Position numbers and translations under genes: made by a program
The notes under the pieces: generated by a model
What the model saw: the letters and a program-made list of their open reading frames with translations, nothing else
What the model was told of the DNA's origin: nothing
Databases searched by the model: none
NCBI RefSeq assembly: GCF_039696035.1
Contig: NZ_CP155567.1
Location: 1,129,501 to 1,193,500 of the forward strand
Source: Microbulbifer sp. SAOS-129_SWC
GTDB taxonomy: Bacteria > Pseudomonadota > Gammaproteobacteria > Pseudomonadales > Cellvibrionaceae
DNA length: 64,000 nt
Direction: 5' to 3'
In this document: piece after piece, positions 9,062 through 17,202 of the stretch
Layout of the letters: every line of letters starts with the position of its first letter
Numbering within the stretch: the stretch's first letter is position 1

Positions 9062-10270
9062 ATGCGCGAATCCACGGCAATTTTCCGCCAGCGTTTACAT
9101 ACCGGCGCAGCGCCGCTGCCGGACAGTTTTTCGGTCGCCTGTGCCGCGCAACGCATTCCCCACCGTCTACTGGCACAAGTGGATAGCTTTATCGAGCTGT
9201 TTGATCGCGTTACCCGCAGTCGGGCATGGATCGACAATGCCACCGCCGGGGCGCCAGCGTTTATCCGTTCGCCGCGCAGCGAAGCCTGCTTTTTCAGCGC
9301 CTGGGATTTCCACCTGCCACCGGCACGACCCGGCGACTGGCAGCTGATCGAGTTCAACGATAATGGCTCCGGATTTTTGTTTGCGGCGCAGGTGAATCGT
9401 ATTTACTACGAGGCGTTTCTGTCCGGAGACCGCGACGTTGTCCCGCCGCCGGCGTTTGACGAGTTCGCGCGGCAGCTTCAGGCGATGATTGTCGCGGAGG
9501 CAGGCAATTTTCTCGGCGGCGATGGCCCGGATGGGGTGCTGATTCTCGACGATGAAGAATCCCTGCGCAGCGGCCATTTCCGCGCCGAGCACCAGTGGCT
9601 CGCCGCAATCTGTCACCAGTGCGGCTGGCGTGCGCAGACAGCCGCGCCGCAGGCGCTGCAGTGGAATGGGGCGCAATTGATTGTGGGCGGTGAGCCATTT
9701 GATTTTGTGATTAATCGTTCTACGGATTTTCTGTGGGAGTCCGACGTTTTCAGTGCGCTGCGGCAGGCCTTTGACAGCGGCGGGGTCTACATCGCCCCCA
9801 ATCCATTCAGTTTTGTCACGCGCAGTGACAAGCGGTTGCTGGAGTGGCTGTCGCGGCCGGAGTGGGACCGCGACCTGGGGATAACTGCCGAGGAGCGCGC
9901 TTTGCTGTCGCGGCATGTTCCGGAGACCCGCTTACTGCGCGAAGACAATATCGAGGGACTCGCGGCACGAAAGTCGGCGCTGGTATTTAAGCCGGCGCGG
10001 GGACACGCGGGGCTCGGGGTGCTGGACAGCCATGAGGTGGGGCGCCATCGGTTGCGGCGCCTGTTGGCAAAAGAGGAGTGCTATGTTGCCCAGCGGCGTG
10101 TGGATCGGAGCCAGCTGCGGGATGTGGATAACCATCCGCTGTGGGCGGATCTGCGCGTCTGGTCCTGGCGCGGGCGGCGCTATGGCATCAGCGGCCGCGC
10201 ATCGCGCAGCGTCGACGGCCTGGATCTGGACGCGCCGGGTGGCTGGCTACCGACTTTCGAAATGCGTTAA
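9062..10270 (+). CDS. Protein resembling circularly permuted ATP-grasp enzymes, function unknown
   Basis: A 402-residue cytosolic protein without membrane segments. The part LVFKPARGHAGLGVL (about residues 310-325) looks like the glycine-rich nucleotide loop of circularly permuted ATP-grasp proteins, and the later LWADLRVWSWRGRRYGISGRAS resembles the phosphate- and metal-binding strand region of that fold. An N-terminal block (WQLIEFNDNGSGFLF) recalls the corresponding region of the same group. The longer frame from 9002 is rejected because the ATG at 9062 has GGAGGT six bases upstream. No pathway is suggested by the neighbours. The fold is a moderate inference. Confidence 0.55.
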   Translation: MRESTAIFRQRLHTGAAPLPDSFSVACAAQRIPHRLLAQVDSFIELFDRVTRSRAWIDNATAGAPAFIRSPRSEACFFSAWDFHLPPARPGDWQLIEFNDNGSGFLFAAQVNRIYYEAFLSGDRDVVPPPAFDEFARQLQAMIVAEAGNFLGGDGPDGVLILDDEESLRSGHFRAEHQWLAAICHQCGWRAQTAAPQALQWNGAQLIVGGEPFDFVINRSTDFLWESDVFSALRQAFDSGGVYIAPNPFSFVTRSDKRLLEWLSRPEWDRDLGITAEERALLSRHVPETRLLREDNIEGLAARKSALVFKPARGHAGLGVLDSHEVGRHRLRRLLAKEECYVAQRRVDRSQLRDVDNHPLWADLRVWSWRGRRYGISGRASRSVDGLDLDAPGGWLPTFEMR

Positions 10271-10326
10271 CAACCAGTCGACGGACGCAATGCCACGAAA
10301 TGGATGCCCGCATCCTCCTCAGCCCT

Positions 10327-10352
10327 GATGGGCACGCTTCGCGTTGCCCATC
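10327..10352. terminator. Hairpin between convergent genes
   Basis: Eight-base arms GATGGGCA and TGCCCATC enclose a 10-base loop between two convergent genes. A second pairing, CCTGCCC with GGGCAGG, spans 10379-10418. Either could end transcription, but neither has a clear T-run. Confidence 0.4.
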
Positions 10353-10437
10353 CTGCCGATTATCGCAGTCACGTTCACCCTGCCCGCGGCGTGAAGCGGA
10401 AGCCCCGCACCGGGCAGGGCTTGTTATTAACAGCCAT

Positions 10438-11535
10438 TTACGGGCTGATAAAAATCCCGCGCTTGTACAGCCAGCGCAACACCAGCCACTGCAGCAACAC
10501 AACCCCACTGGCGAGCAGCAGCGCGCCACCGGCCTCCGGCAGTGCCGCGGCGATCCCACCGAACAGGCTTTTGCTGCTGAATTCCCAGTCCACCAGGCTG
10601 GTGCCCAGATACACCAGGATGGCGTTGCAGCCGATCACGGCAAAGAAAGTGCTGAAGCGCTGCCAGTGCCATACATCGACCAGCAGGTAGAACAGTGCCA
10701 GTAACAGCAGGCTGCAACCGATGGTGGTCGTGGCGAAAGAACTTGTCCACAGCTCCTTGTTGACCGGGTACACCCAGTGCCACAGGAACGCGGTGACCAG
10801 GCAGGCGAGGCCGGCGAGGGCGAGGCCCTGCAGGATTTTCCCGTGCTGTCCCTGCTGTTGCCGCAGCCAGCGCCCGGCGAAAACGCCAGCCAGTGCGTTA
10901 GCGATGGCGGGGATCGTGGACAGCAGGCCCTCGGGGTCGTAGGGGCGGTTCTGGTAGTGGATGCCCGGCAGTAAATGCTGGTCCACCCAGGCGTTGACCG
11001 AGCCGGCGGGGGTCAGGTCGCCGAACAGCGTCTGCAGCAGCCAGTAACCGAGCAATATGGCGGCGAAGGCGAGGTACTGCGTGCGTTCCGTGCAGTGCCA
11101 GGTGATCATCGCGGCAAAGAACCAGGCGCAGCCGATACGCGCGAGTACACTGGCGTAGCGGATCTCATCCAGGTGCGCGGGCATGCCGCTGCCCCAGCCG
11201 TGGTTGTAGATGATTCCCAGCCCGATCAGCACCAGCAAGCGTTTCGCCGCCTTGCGGTAAACCGGTTTGCGGCTGGCCATTGGCTGGCCGCGCAGGGATT
11301 TATTGGCGAGGCCGAGGGTGACGCCGGACAGGAAGATGAACAGCGGGAAGATCAGGTCGTAGAAGCGGAAGCCGTTCCACGCGGAGTGGTGCATCTGCCC
11401 GTCGCCAAGGGCGAACAGCGACCAGCCGGTAAGCGTGAACAGCGGCAGGAACAGAGCCTCTCCGCCGATAATCCAGAACATGTCGAAACCGCGCAGGGCA
11501 TCGACCGAAGCGAGGCGTTTTGATTTTTTTACCAT
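10438..11535 (-). CDS. NagX-like membrane acyltransferase (heparan-alpha-glucosaminide N-acetyltransferase-like)
   Basis: A 365-residue protein with about ten hydrophobic segments. The start RLASVDALRGFDMFWIIGGE is the signature of the DUF5009/HGSNAT-like family, in which bacterial NagX-type proteins are linked to amino-sugar use. Other conserved parts are YDLIFPLFIFLSGVT and LLSTIPAIANALAGVFAGRWL. The family is thought to move acetyl groups across the membrane onto glucosamine residues. It neighbours GH16-like and GH18 genes on the same strand, which supports a role in chitin or glycan use. The symbol is left empty because the function is inferred. Confidence 0.75.
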   Translation of the reverse strand: MVKKSKRLASVDALRGFDMFWIIGGEALFLPLFTLTGWSLFALGDGQMHHSAWNGFRFYDLIFPLFIFLSGVTLGLANKSLRGQPMASRKPVYRKAAKRLLVLIGLGIIYNHGWGSGMPAHLDEIRYASVLARIGCAWFFAAMITWHCTERTQYLAFAAILLGYWLLQTLFGDLTPAGSVNAWVDQHLLPGIHYQNRPYDPEGLLSTIPAIANALAGVFAGRWLRQQQGQHGKILQGLALAGLACLVTAFLWHWVYPVNKELWTSSFATTTIGCSLLLLALFYLLVDVWHWQRFSTFFAVIGCNAILVYLGTSLVDWEFSSKSLFGGIAAALPEAGGALLLASGVVLLQWLVLRWLYKRGIFISP

Positions 11536-11661
11536 GGTTTACTACAGCTTTATTGGTGTTTGAATGCGTTGCGCGCTCCCTCGCATTTTCGTTGATCAGT
11601 CCCTCCGACCGGTCTGGCCCACGGCGGTGGGCCGCTGTCGCCGGCGGAAATCCCTATCTCC

Positions 11662-12600
11662 TCAGAGCCCGCAGGGCGAATCGAGCTTCGGCGTCCAGTC
11701 TGGCACGGTATCGCTGTGCGCGATCTTGTCGCTGCGGAACTTATCCACAGTGCGCTCGACGTCGGCGGGGCTGAGGATTTTGTCCTGGCTGTGGAAAACC
11801 CAGTCCACATCTTCCTGGTAGACGCGCTCGTCGCGGGAGTCGATCAGCCCCTCCTGGGTGAACCAGAGGTTGAAATTAATCGACATGGGGACTTCCGGAT
11901 ACACGTGTTCACCGTGCTCGGCGAACTGCTCGCCGTCGAGGAAATAGCGAATGTGGTTGTCGCCCACCTGCAGCAACAGCGTGTGCCAGCCCTGCAGGCT
12001 GCCGGTTTTGACGGTGAATTTGTTGTCCTTGGTAAACGGGTTCAGTTTAAAGGTTTCCCAGCTGGTGGCGAAGAGCGCGTGGTCCTTCTCTCCCCAGCCG
12101 CCGTTGGCCAGGTACTCGAAATCCATCTCACTGTAGTCCGGGTCCATCGGTGCCTTGAGCGGGCTGATGGTGTAGAAGGTCTCGATAATCTGGTCGCCGT
12201 CGGGGCCTTCGGTGGGTTGATCGCGGAAAAATACCCGTGCCGCGTAAGTGCCTGCCAGGTACTTGCGCTGGTGACAGAACTGGGTTTGCCGGGTGTTTTC
12301 GCCACTGCCGTCGGTGAACGACGTCATACGCAGCAGCGTGTTACCCGGCTGTTGCGCATCGTCGACAAAATTGATGCCGTTACCATTCCAGCGCGCGCCG
12401 CTCACACCGGGGTGGCCGCTTTGCGTGCGCACGCGCCAGCCATTTTTCTGCATGGCGGCGAGATCCGGGTAGGAAAAATCGTCGAAAAATACCGCGGCTT
12501 TCACGGCGGAACTGTGTCCGCTTGCGGACTTCTCTTCACAGCCCGACAGAATCGAGCAAAACAGCGGGGCGCAGGCGAGCGCGATCAGTGTTTTTTTCAT
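11662..12600 (-). CDS. GH16-like glycoside hydrolase lipoprotein
   Basis: The 312-residue protein starts with a lipoprotein signal (lipobox LSGC, Cys21). The stretch SEMDFEYL supplies the GH16 catalytic pattern ExDxE (Glu158, Asp160, Glu162). Flanking regions such as FFDDFSYPD near the N-terminus and MSINFNLWF near the C-terminus fit the beta-jelly-roll fold of laminarinases, agarases and related enzymes. The substrate is probably a beta-linked polysaccharide. It lies directly downstream of the chitinase gene on the same strand, with a terminator between them, so it is likely expressed separately. Confidence 0.75.
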   Translation of the reverse strand: MKKTLIALACAPLFCSILSGCEEKSASGHSSAVKAAVFFDDFSYPDLAAMQKNGWRVRTQSGHPGVSGARWNGNGINFVDDAQQPGNTLLRMTSFTDGSGENTRQTQFCHQRKYLAGTYAARVFFRDQPTEGPDGDQIIETFYTISPLKAPMDPDYSEMDFEYLANGGWGEKDHALFATSWETFKLNPFTKDNKFTVKTGSLQGWHTLLLQVGDNHIRYFLDGEQFAEHGEHVYPEVPMSINFNLWFTQEGLIDSRDERVYQEDVDWVFHSQDKILSPADVERTVDKFRSDKIAHSDTVPDWTPKLDSPCGL

Positions 12601-12636
12601 GGTGTATTTCGGTTACGTGAAAAAGTTACCAACAAT

Positions 12637-12661
12637 AAAAAAAGCCCCGGCGTACCGGGGC
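12637..12661 (-). terminator. Intrinsic terminator after the chitinase gene
   Basis: Read on the minus strand, GCCCCGG-TACG-CCGGGGC is followed by seven T residues. It lies about 100 bases after the chitinase stop and just before the start of the GH16-like gene. Confidence 0.88.
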
Positions 12662-12762
12662 GAGTATAGGAGCATTACCTATAGATCAACGAGAGAGAAC
12701 TTCCTGTGAGAACAACTTCCATGTGCCGCTGCCGCGCCTGACGGGCGACAGCGGCAGTTTCT

Positions 12763-15700
12763 TTAATCCACACTGCAGACAAAATCCCAGCTGCCGTCGG
12801 CGGTACCCGGTACCGAGTTGGTCCACCAGTTGGCCTCGTAGACGCTGCCGTTGTAGATGATCTGCTGGCCGCCGTCGGCGTGATCACCGGCGGGCCAGGC
12901 CGGGTAGGTCACCAGGTTACTGGTGTCGACGCCGGCGGCGCTGCAACTGCTGCCGCCGGTGCCGCCTGTTCCGCTGCTGGACAGATCGGCGAGCGGCAGT
13001 TCCGGGTGTTCGAACGCCAGCGCGTAAGTGGTGCCGTTAATGGTGGCGGTGTAGGCCTGGGGCCCGGAAACCGGCAGGTAGTAGTTCAGGGTCATATCCC
13101 AGCTGGCACCGTCGGCGAGGTTCTGCCAGCTCGGCAGGCTGAAGCGCACGCGGTGGAACTCGTGTTGCGCTCCGCCCACGTTGCCGCCGCCGGCGTTGGC
13201 GCCGCTCTCGATCACGCTAAGGCCGGCACCGCTCTGGTCGGAGACGGTGTCGGAGGTGGAGGTGGGCATATCGAACTCGAACACGGTGCCGCCGGGGATC
13301 TCGGCGCCGGTGTTGTTGGTGATGGTCAGTTTCGGGTTCAGCGGGTAGTTCTGGTCACCCAGCTTGAAGCCGTCCACGGTCATCTGGATATCCACCGCTT
13401 CCGCCGGTACGGCGCGATCCGAGCGCTTCTCGCGATAGGCGCTGGCGCTCTTGAAAGTGTCGTAGGCAATACTGGTCAGGGTCGAGCCCATGTAGTACTC
13501 GCCATTGCTGCCACGGCTGGCATCCCAGTCGTAGTCGCCGGCCAGTTCCCAGAACATGATGCCGCCGATGCCCTGGTCGGCCACATACTGCGCCTTGGCC
13601 GCCATCGACTCCTCGTCTTCGGTGGACAGGAACACTTTCTTGCTGTCGTTCCACAGCCACGGTGCCTCGGCGACGCTGTCGTAGTGGCGGCTGTAGGTGC
13701 CCACCAGCGCGTCCTGCGTGTCGTTGGCCGGATCCAGGCCGTAGCTGGCCAGGTAGCTGCCGAGAATGCCGTTTTCCAGGTTCTTGGCGTGCCACATGGG
13801 GTTGGAGCCGGCACCCATCTCGTTGCCGCTGGTATCCAGGTCGTGCCAGATGTTGTCGATACCCACGGCGCCGTTGCCGCAGTCGGACGCACCGCCGGTA
13901 CCTTCGGGGCAATCGGATTGCACCGGTAGAGACGCGCTGCCACCGAGACCGTAATCGCCCCCGCTGACGCCTTGCCAGCCGCGGGTGTAGTAGGGAATAC
14001 CCACGTTGATCCGGCCGGGGGACATGGAGCCGCGGAAATATTTCACCGCCCAGTCGATATTCAGGTAGCCGATGCCGCCGTACTGGGAAGTGCCGTACAC
14101 GTTGGCCGCAGCCAGTTCGGGATCCTGGCCGTTGTCGAACAGTGCGGCATTGTGGCCCACGTACTCGTTCCAGGCGCCGTGCAGGTCATAGGTCATGATA
14201 TTGACGTAATCCAGGTACTTGGTGACCTGCATCGTCTCCATGCCGCGCAGCAGGTAGCCGGAGGAGGGCGAGGCAATGGTGAGCATGTACTGGGTGTTGT
14301 CCTGCTCGCCGGCCTGGTCCAGCTTTTCGCGCAGGACCCGCAGCATCTCCACGTAGGAATCCATCAGGTAGGCGCGGCGGGCGTTGGATGTGCCGAAGTC
14401 GAGCGGATTGCCGGCGTCGTTCATCGAGGTGGGGTATTCGTAGTCGATATCCACGCCGTCGAAGCCGTACTGGCGAATAAACGCGACTGCGGAATCGGCG
14501 AAAGTCTCGATCCCCTGCTGATTGATACTGCCGTCGCTGTTGGTGGTCATGGTGTAGAAACCGCCATCGGCGACGCGGTTGCCGTAGTCATCGAAGTGGC
14601 CACCGGTTTCGGCCCAGCCACCGATGGAGACCAGCGTCTTCACATTCGGGTACTGCGTCTTGAATTTGGACAGCTGGTTGAAATGGCCCTTGTAGGGGAA
14701 GTCCGGATCGGTCTCCGCGCCGGCTACCCCGGGCCACTCCAGGCCGGTGGCGGCATTGGCCGGGTCGCTGGTGTTACCCACCGATACCTTGTAGTCGCTG
14801 CCGATGTGGGCGAAGGCGTAGTTGATGTGGGTGACTTTGTCCCAGGGAATATCTTTCACCAGGTAGCTGGGCTGGCCGTTGGCGCCGGTGCGCCAGCTGG
14901 TGAAGTAGCCGATGATCCGCCGCGGGTGATCCGCGCCCATCTTCTCGTGGCCGTCGGCGGTGTAGATATCGCAGTAATTCGGGTGGGTACCCGGGGTGGT
15001 GTAGAGACCGTCGGGGCGGCAGGGGAAGTCGCCGCTGACCGGCGCGCCGTTGACGGTAATGGAAATACTGGCGGAATCGCTGGAGGCGCCACTGTTGTCG
15101 AAGGCGCGGGCGAATACCGTCTGGGTACCGGCCGTGGCGGTCCAGCTATAGCTGTAAGGCGCGCTGCTGTCTTCGCCCACCTTGGTGCCGCCCACGTAGA
15201 AAGCGACGCGATCCACACTGCCGTCACTGTCGGCGGCGCTGGCGCTCAGCTGCACGCTGATGCCCTCGTCGTAGGTGCTGCCATCTGCCGGGCTGTCCAG
15301 GGTCACACTGGGAGCAGCGTTGGGGTCGGCGACGTTGATGTCGGCAGTGGCCGACTGGGCTGTCTGGGCGTCATTGTCAGCGGCGACGGCGTAGAGGCTG
15401 TGACTGCCGACTGTGGCAGTCCAGTCGACGCTGTAGGGCGCGCTGCTGTCGCTGCCGATGCTCGCGCCGTCGACGAAGAATTCAACACTGCCGACGCTGC
15501 CGTCCGCATCGCTGGCCTTCGCACTGAGCGGCACTACATCGCCGGTGGTGAATTGGCTGCCGTCAGTGGGCGCGGTCAGGCTCACCTGTGGTGCCACCGG
15601 GCCCGCGGCGCTGACGGAAATGGTTACGTCTGCGGTGGCAGTCTGCTGGCCGGCGTCGTCCTCGATCAGCGCGTTGATGACCGAGGCGCCGGCTGTGGCG

Positions 15701-16128
15701 GTCCAGGTGATCTGCCAGGGGGCGCTGGTATCTGTGCCGATGGAGGTGCCGTCGACGAAAAACTCGACGGAAGCGACGCTGTTGTCATCGCTCGCATCGG
15801 CGGTGATGACAACGCTGTCATCCACGCTGAAGGCAGAGCCGTCCGCGGGGTTGGTTATCGCGCCCTGGGGCGGGGTGTCCTGACCGGTCTGGCTGTCACA
15901 GGCGCCGAGCAGGCTCCACTCCTGATACTGGCCGGAATACTGTTCGGGATTCTGGTTCTGGGTCCACCAGTTGGCTGTGTAGGCGTTGCCGTTGTACTGA
16001 ATCTGGGCCCCGCCATTGTAGGCGGTAGCGGCATCCCAGCTGGCGAGACCGCTGCAATCCACGGCGTAGGCGTGGCCGGCGCCGAGCAGGGCTGCGGTGA
16101 GGGCACCGAGCGCGAGTGGCTTGTTCAT
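12763..16128 (-). CDS. Secreted modular GH18 chitinase
   Basis: This 1121-residue enzyme hydrolyses chitin. Order of modules: signal peptide (ending AYA, residue 22); CBM5/12-type chitin-binding module (about 24-77, with WDAATAYNGG and ANWW); three Ig-like repeats (about 89-370) each with VEFFVDG- or VAFYVGG-type strands; GH18 catalytic domain (about 400-870) with SIGGW and DGVDIDYE, acid Glu564; an accessory beta domain (about 920-1050); a Ser/Gly linker; and a second CBM5/12-type module at the C-terminus (QIIYNGSVYEANWW). The ATG at 16128 has AAGGG upstream and is preferred over one six codons earlier. A NagR-like box lies 65 bp upstream. Confidence 0.95.
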   Translation of the reverse strand: MNKPLALGALTAALLGAGHAYAVDCSGLASWDAATAYNGGAQIQYNGNAYTANWWTQNQNPEQYSGQYQEWSLLGACDSQTGQDTPPQGAITNPADGSAFSVDDSVVITADASDDNSVASVEFFVDGTSIGTDTSAPWQITWTATAGASVINALIEDDAGQQTATADVTISVSAAGPVAPQVSLTAPTDGSQFTTGDVVPLSAKASDADGSVGSVEFFVDGASIGSDSSAPYSVDWTATVGSHSLYAVAADNDAQTAQSATADINVADPNAAPSVTLDSPADGSTYDEGISVQLSASAADSDGSVDRVAFYVGGTKVGEDSSAPYSYSWTATAGTQTVFARAFDNSGASSDSASISITVNGAPVSGDFPCRPDGLYTTPGTHPNYCDIYTADGHEKMGADHPRRIIGYFTSWRTGANGQPSYLVKDIPWDKVTHINYAFAHIGSDYKVSVGNTSDPANAATGLEWPGVAGAETDPDFPYKGHFNQLSKFKTQYPNVKTLVSIGGWAETGGHFDDYGNRVADGGFYTMTTNSDGSINQQGIETFADSAVAFIRQYGFDGVDIDYEYPTSMNDAGNPLDFGTSNARRAYLMDSYVEMLRVLREKLDQAGEQDNTQYMLTIASPSSGYLLRGMETMQVTKYLDYVNIMTYDLHGAWNEYVGHNAALFDNGQDPELAAANVYGTSQYGGIGYLNIDWAVKYFRGSMSPGRINVGIPYYTRGWQGVSGGDYGLGGSASLPVQSDCPEGTGGASDCGNGAVGIDNIWHDLDTSGNEMGAGSNPMWHAKNLENGILGSYLASYGLDPANDTQDALVGTYSRHYDSVAEAPWLWNDSKKVFLSTEDEESMAAKAQYVADQGIGGIMFWELAGDYDWDASRGSNGEYYMGSTLTSIAYDTFKSASAYREKRSDRAVPAEAVDIQMTVDGFKLGDQNYPLNPKLTITNNTGAEIPGGTVFEFDMPTSTSDTVSDQSGAGLSVIESGANAGGGNVGGAQHEFHRVRFSLPSWQNLADGASWDMTLNYYLPVSGPQAYTATINGTTYALAFEHPELPLADLSSSGTGGTGGSSCSAAGVDTSNLVTYPAWPAGDHADGGQQIIYNGSVYEANWWTNSVPGTADGSWDFVCSVD

Positions 16129-16192
16129 TTCAATTCCCTTGTGCATCGTTATTTTTATCTAGCGAAGGCGCAAAAAACTGCGGCACCATCAA

Positions 16193-16210
16193 AATGACAT
16201 CGCTGTCAAA
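16193..16210. promoter_or_regulatory. NagR/NagQ-like operator upstream of the chitinase gene
   Basis: AATGACATCGCTGTCAAA matches the published NagR/NagQ box AATGACARCGYTGTCATT at 15 of 18 positions, as I recall that consensus. The core TGACA-N4-TGTCA is a perfect palindrome. It is 65 bp before the chitinase start codon. A related site precedes the hexosaminidase gene at 43715. Confidence 0.68.
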
Positions 16211-16578
16211 ATAACAGTCGTCTGCGGGTGAGGCAATGCCCATTCGTCTCATTACTGCAATCAATGCTGATATTTACGCCAACTGCCGGAAGTGTCTTTG
16301 CATCCGGAAAGGCTGGGATATCGGCGGTTTTGCACGCTCTTGTGTCTGTTTTATCCGGGATTTATATCGATTTGTCAGGGCTTAAACCTGTGGATAAACC
16401 GGCTGTTCAGTGGCGTAGCCGCAAGTGAGGCGTGGGCGCCGAGCGATCGAGTGGGGGGAGGGGAGTGCGCGTAATTGCGTCACCGGGGGCGAGGTTATTG
16501 CCGTGGCTCGACGGTGGTATTTCGGGTCCTGAAATTAGCAAAGAGTGGGAATAGTATTCTGCCGCTGCGCTGATAATT
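16211..16578. other. Non-coding stretch upstream of the chitinase gene
   Basis: Apart from the operator on its right-hand gene side and the terminator that follows, I see no convincing gene here. The region is less GC-rich than its surroundings and probably holds the chitinase promoter, but no clear -35/-10 pair stands out. Confidence 0.5.
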
Positions 16579-16608
16579 GAAAAGAACCCCCACTGGCAAC
16601 AGTGGGGG
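16579..16608 (-). terminator. Intrinsic terminator after the ferritin-like gene
   Basis: On the minus strand the nine-base arms CCCCCACTG and CAGTGGGGG with a TTGC loop are followed by TTCTTTTC. It sits 23 bases after the stop codon. Confidence 0.88.
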
Positions 16609-16630
16609 GCTTGGCTACCGCGAGGGCGAA

Positions 16631-17089
16631 TCACATATCCCAGAGAGAATTGGTTGCCATCGACAGTGTGATGCGCTCCTTGTCCTGAATCTGCTTCAGG
16701 TCTTCAAACACCTCCTTGACTTCGGTCGACTCGATCGCGCCGTACACCGCCTCATACAGGTCAGAGAAATAGCGATCGACTGCCCGCCCCATGTTATTGA
16801 TTTCCTTGATCGTGGGCGGGTCGCTCAGCTGCAGCCGGCGGATAAAATCCGCGGCGGACTCTTCGTGCGTGTACTGCAGCCAGGTCTGCATCACTTTGTT
16901 TTTTGCCACACCGCTGTAATTGGCCAGGTTTTTGGCCATGCGCTGCTCGTGTTCGAGCATGTGTTTGAGTAGTAGCTGGGTGCGGCTGTCGGTGGATTTT
17001 TGCAGAAGTTCCCGGTAGAGCTTGGCCAGCTCGAGGTGGAACTTCTCGGCGTCCTTGATCACTTCTGAGGCCTGTTTGAAAGTTTTCAT
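16631..17089 (-). CDS. Small helical, ferritin-like protein of unknown function
   Basis: A 152-residue all-helical protein with no signal peptide. The pattern of residues resembles a ferritin-like four-helix bundle: KFHLELAKLYREL in helix 1, LLLKHMLEHEQRM in helix 2, and DLKQIQDKERITLSM in the last helix. His and Glu spacing (EH in helix 2) recalls di-iron sites, but helix 4 lacks an obvious ExxH, so metal binding is uncertain. AAGG precedes the ATG. It has its own promoter inside the nuoN end and its own terminator, so it is a separate unit rather than part of nuo. Confidence 0.6.
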   Translation of the reverse strand: MKTFKQASEVIKDAEKFHLELAKLYRELLQKSTDSRTQLLLKHMLEHEQRMAKNLANYSGVAKNKVMQTWLQYTHEESAADFIRRLQLSDPPTIKEINNMGRAVDRYFSDLYEAVYGAIESTEVKEVFEDLKQIQDKERITLSMATNSLWDM

Positions 17090-17174
17090 ACGGGAGCCTT
17101 TAGATTTTTTGTATCGTTATGTCGGTGCTGGTCGGGAAAAATGTCGTCTCGTCATTCATCGCCCTCACTGTATG

Positions 17175-17202
17175 TTTATAGTGCATTTATCCAATTGATC
17201 AA
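17175..17202 (-). promoter_or_regulatory. Promoter for the ferritin-like gene
   Basis: On the minus strand TTGATC (17202-17197) and TATAAA (17180-17175) are separated by 16 bases. The -35 lies inside the nuoN coding end. Transcription would begin about 80 bases before the start codon. Confidence 0.6.

Noticed and set aside
13972..16197. A 741-codon frame opposite the chitinase gene
   Set aside because: Antisense shadow; its repeats merely reflect the Ig-like repeats of the chitinase.
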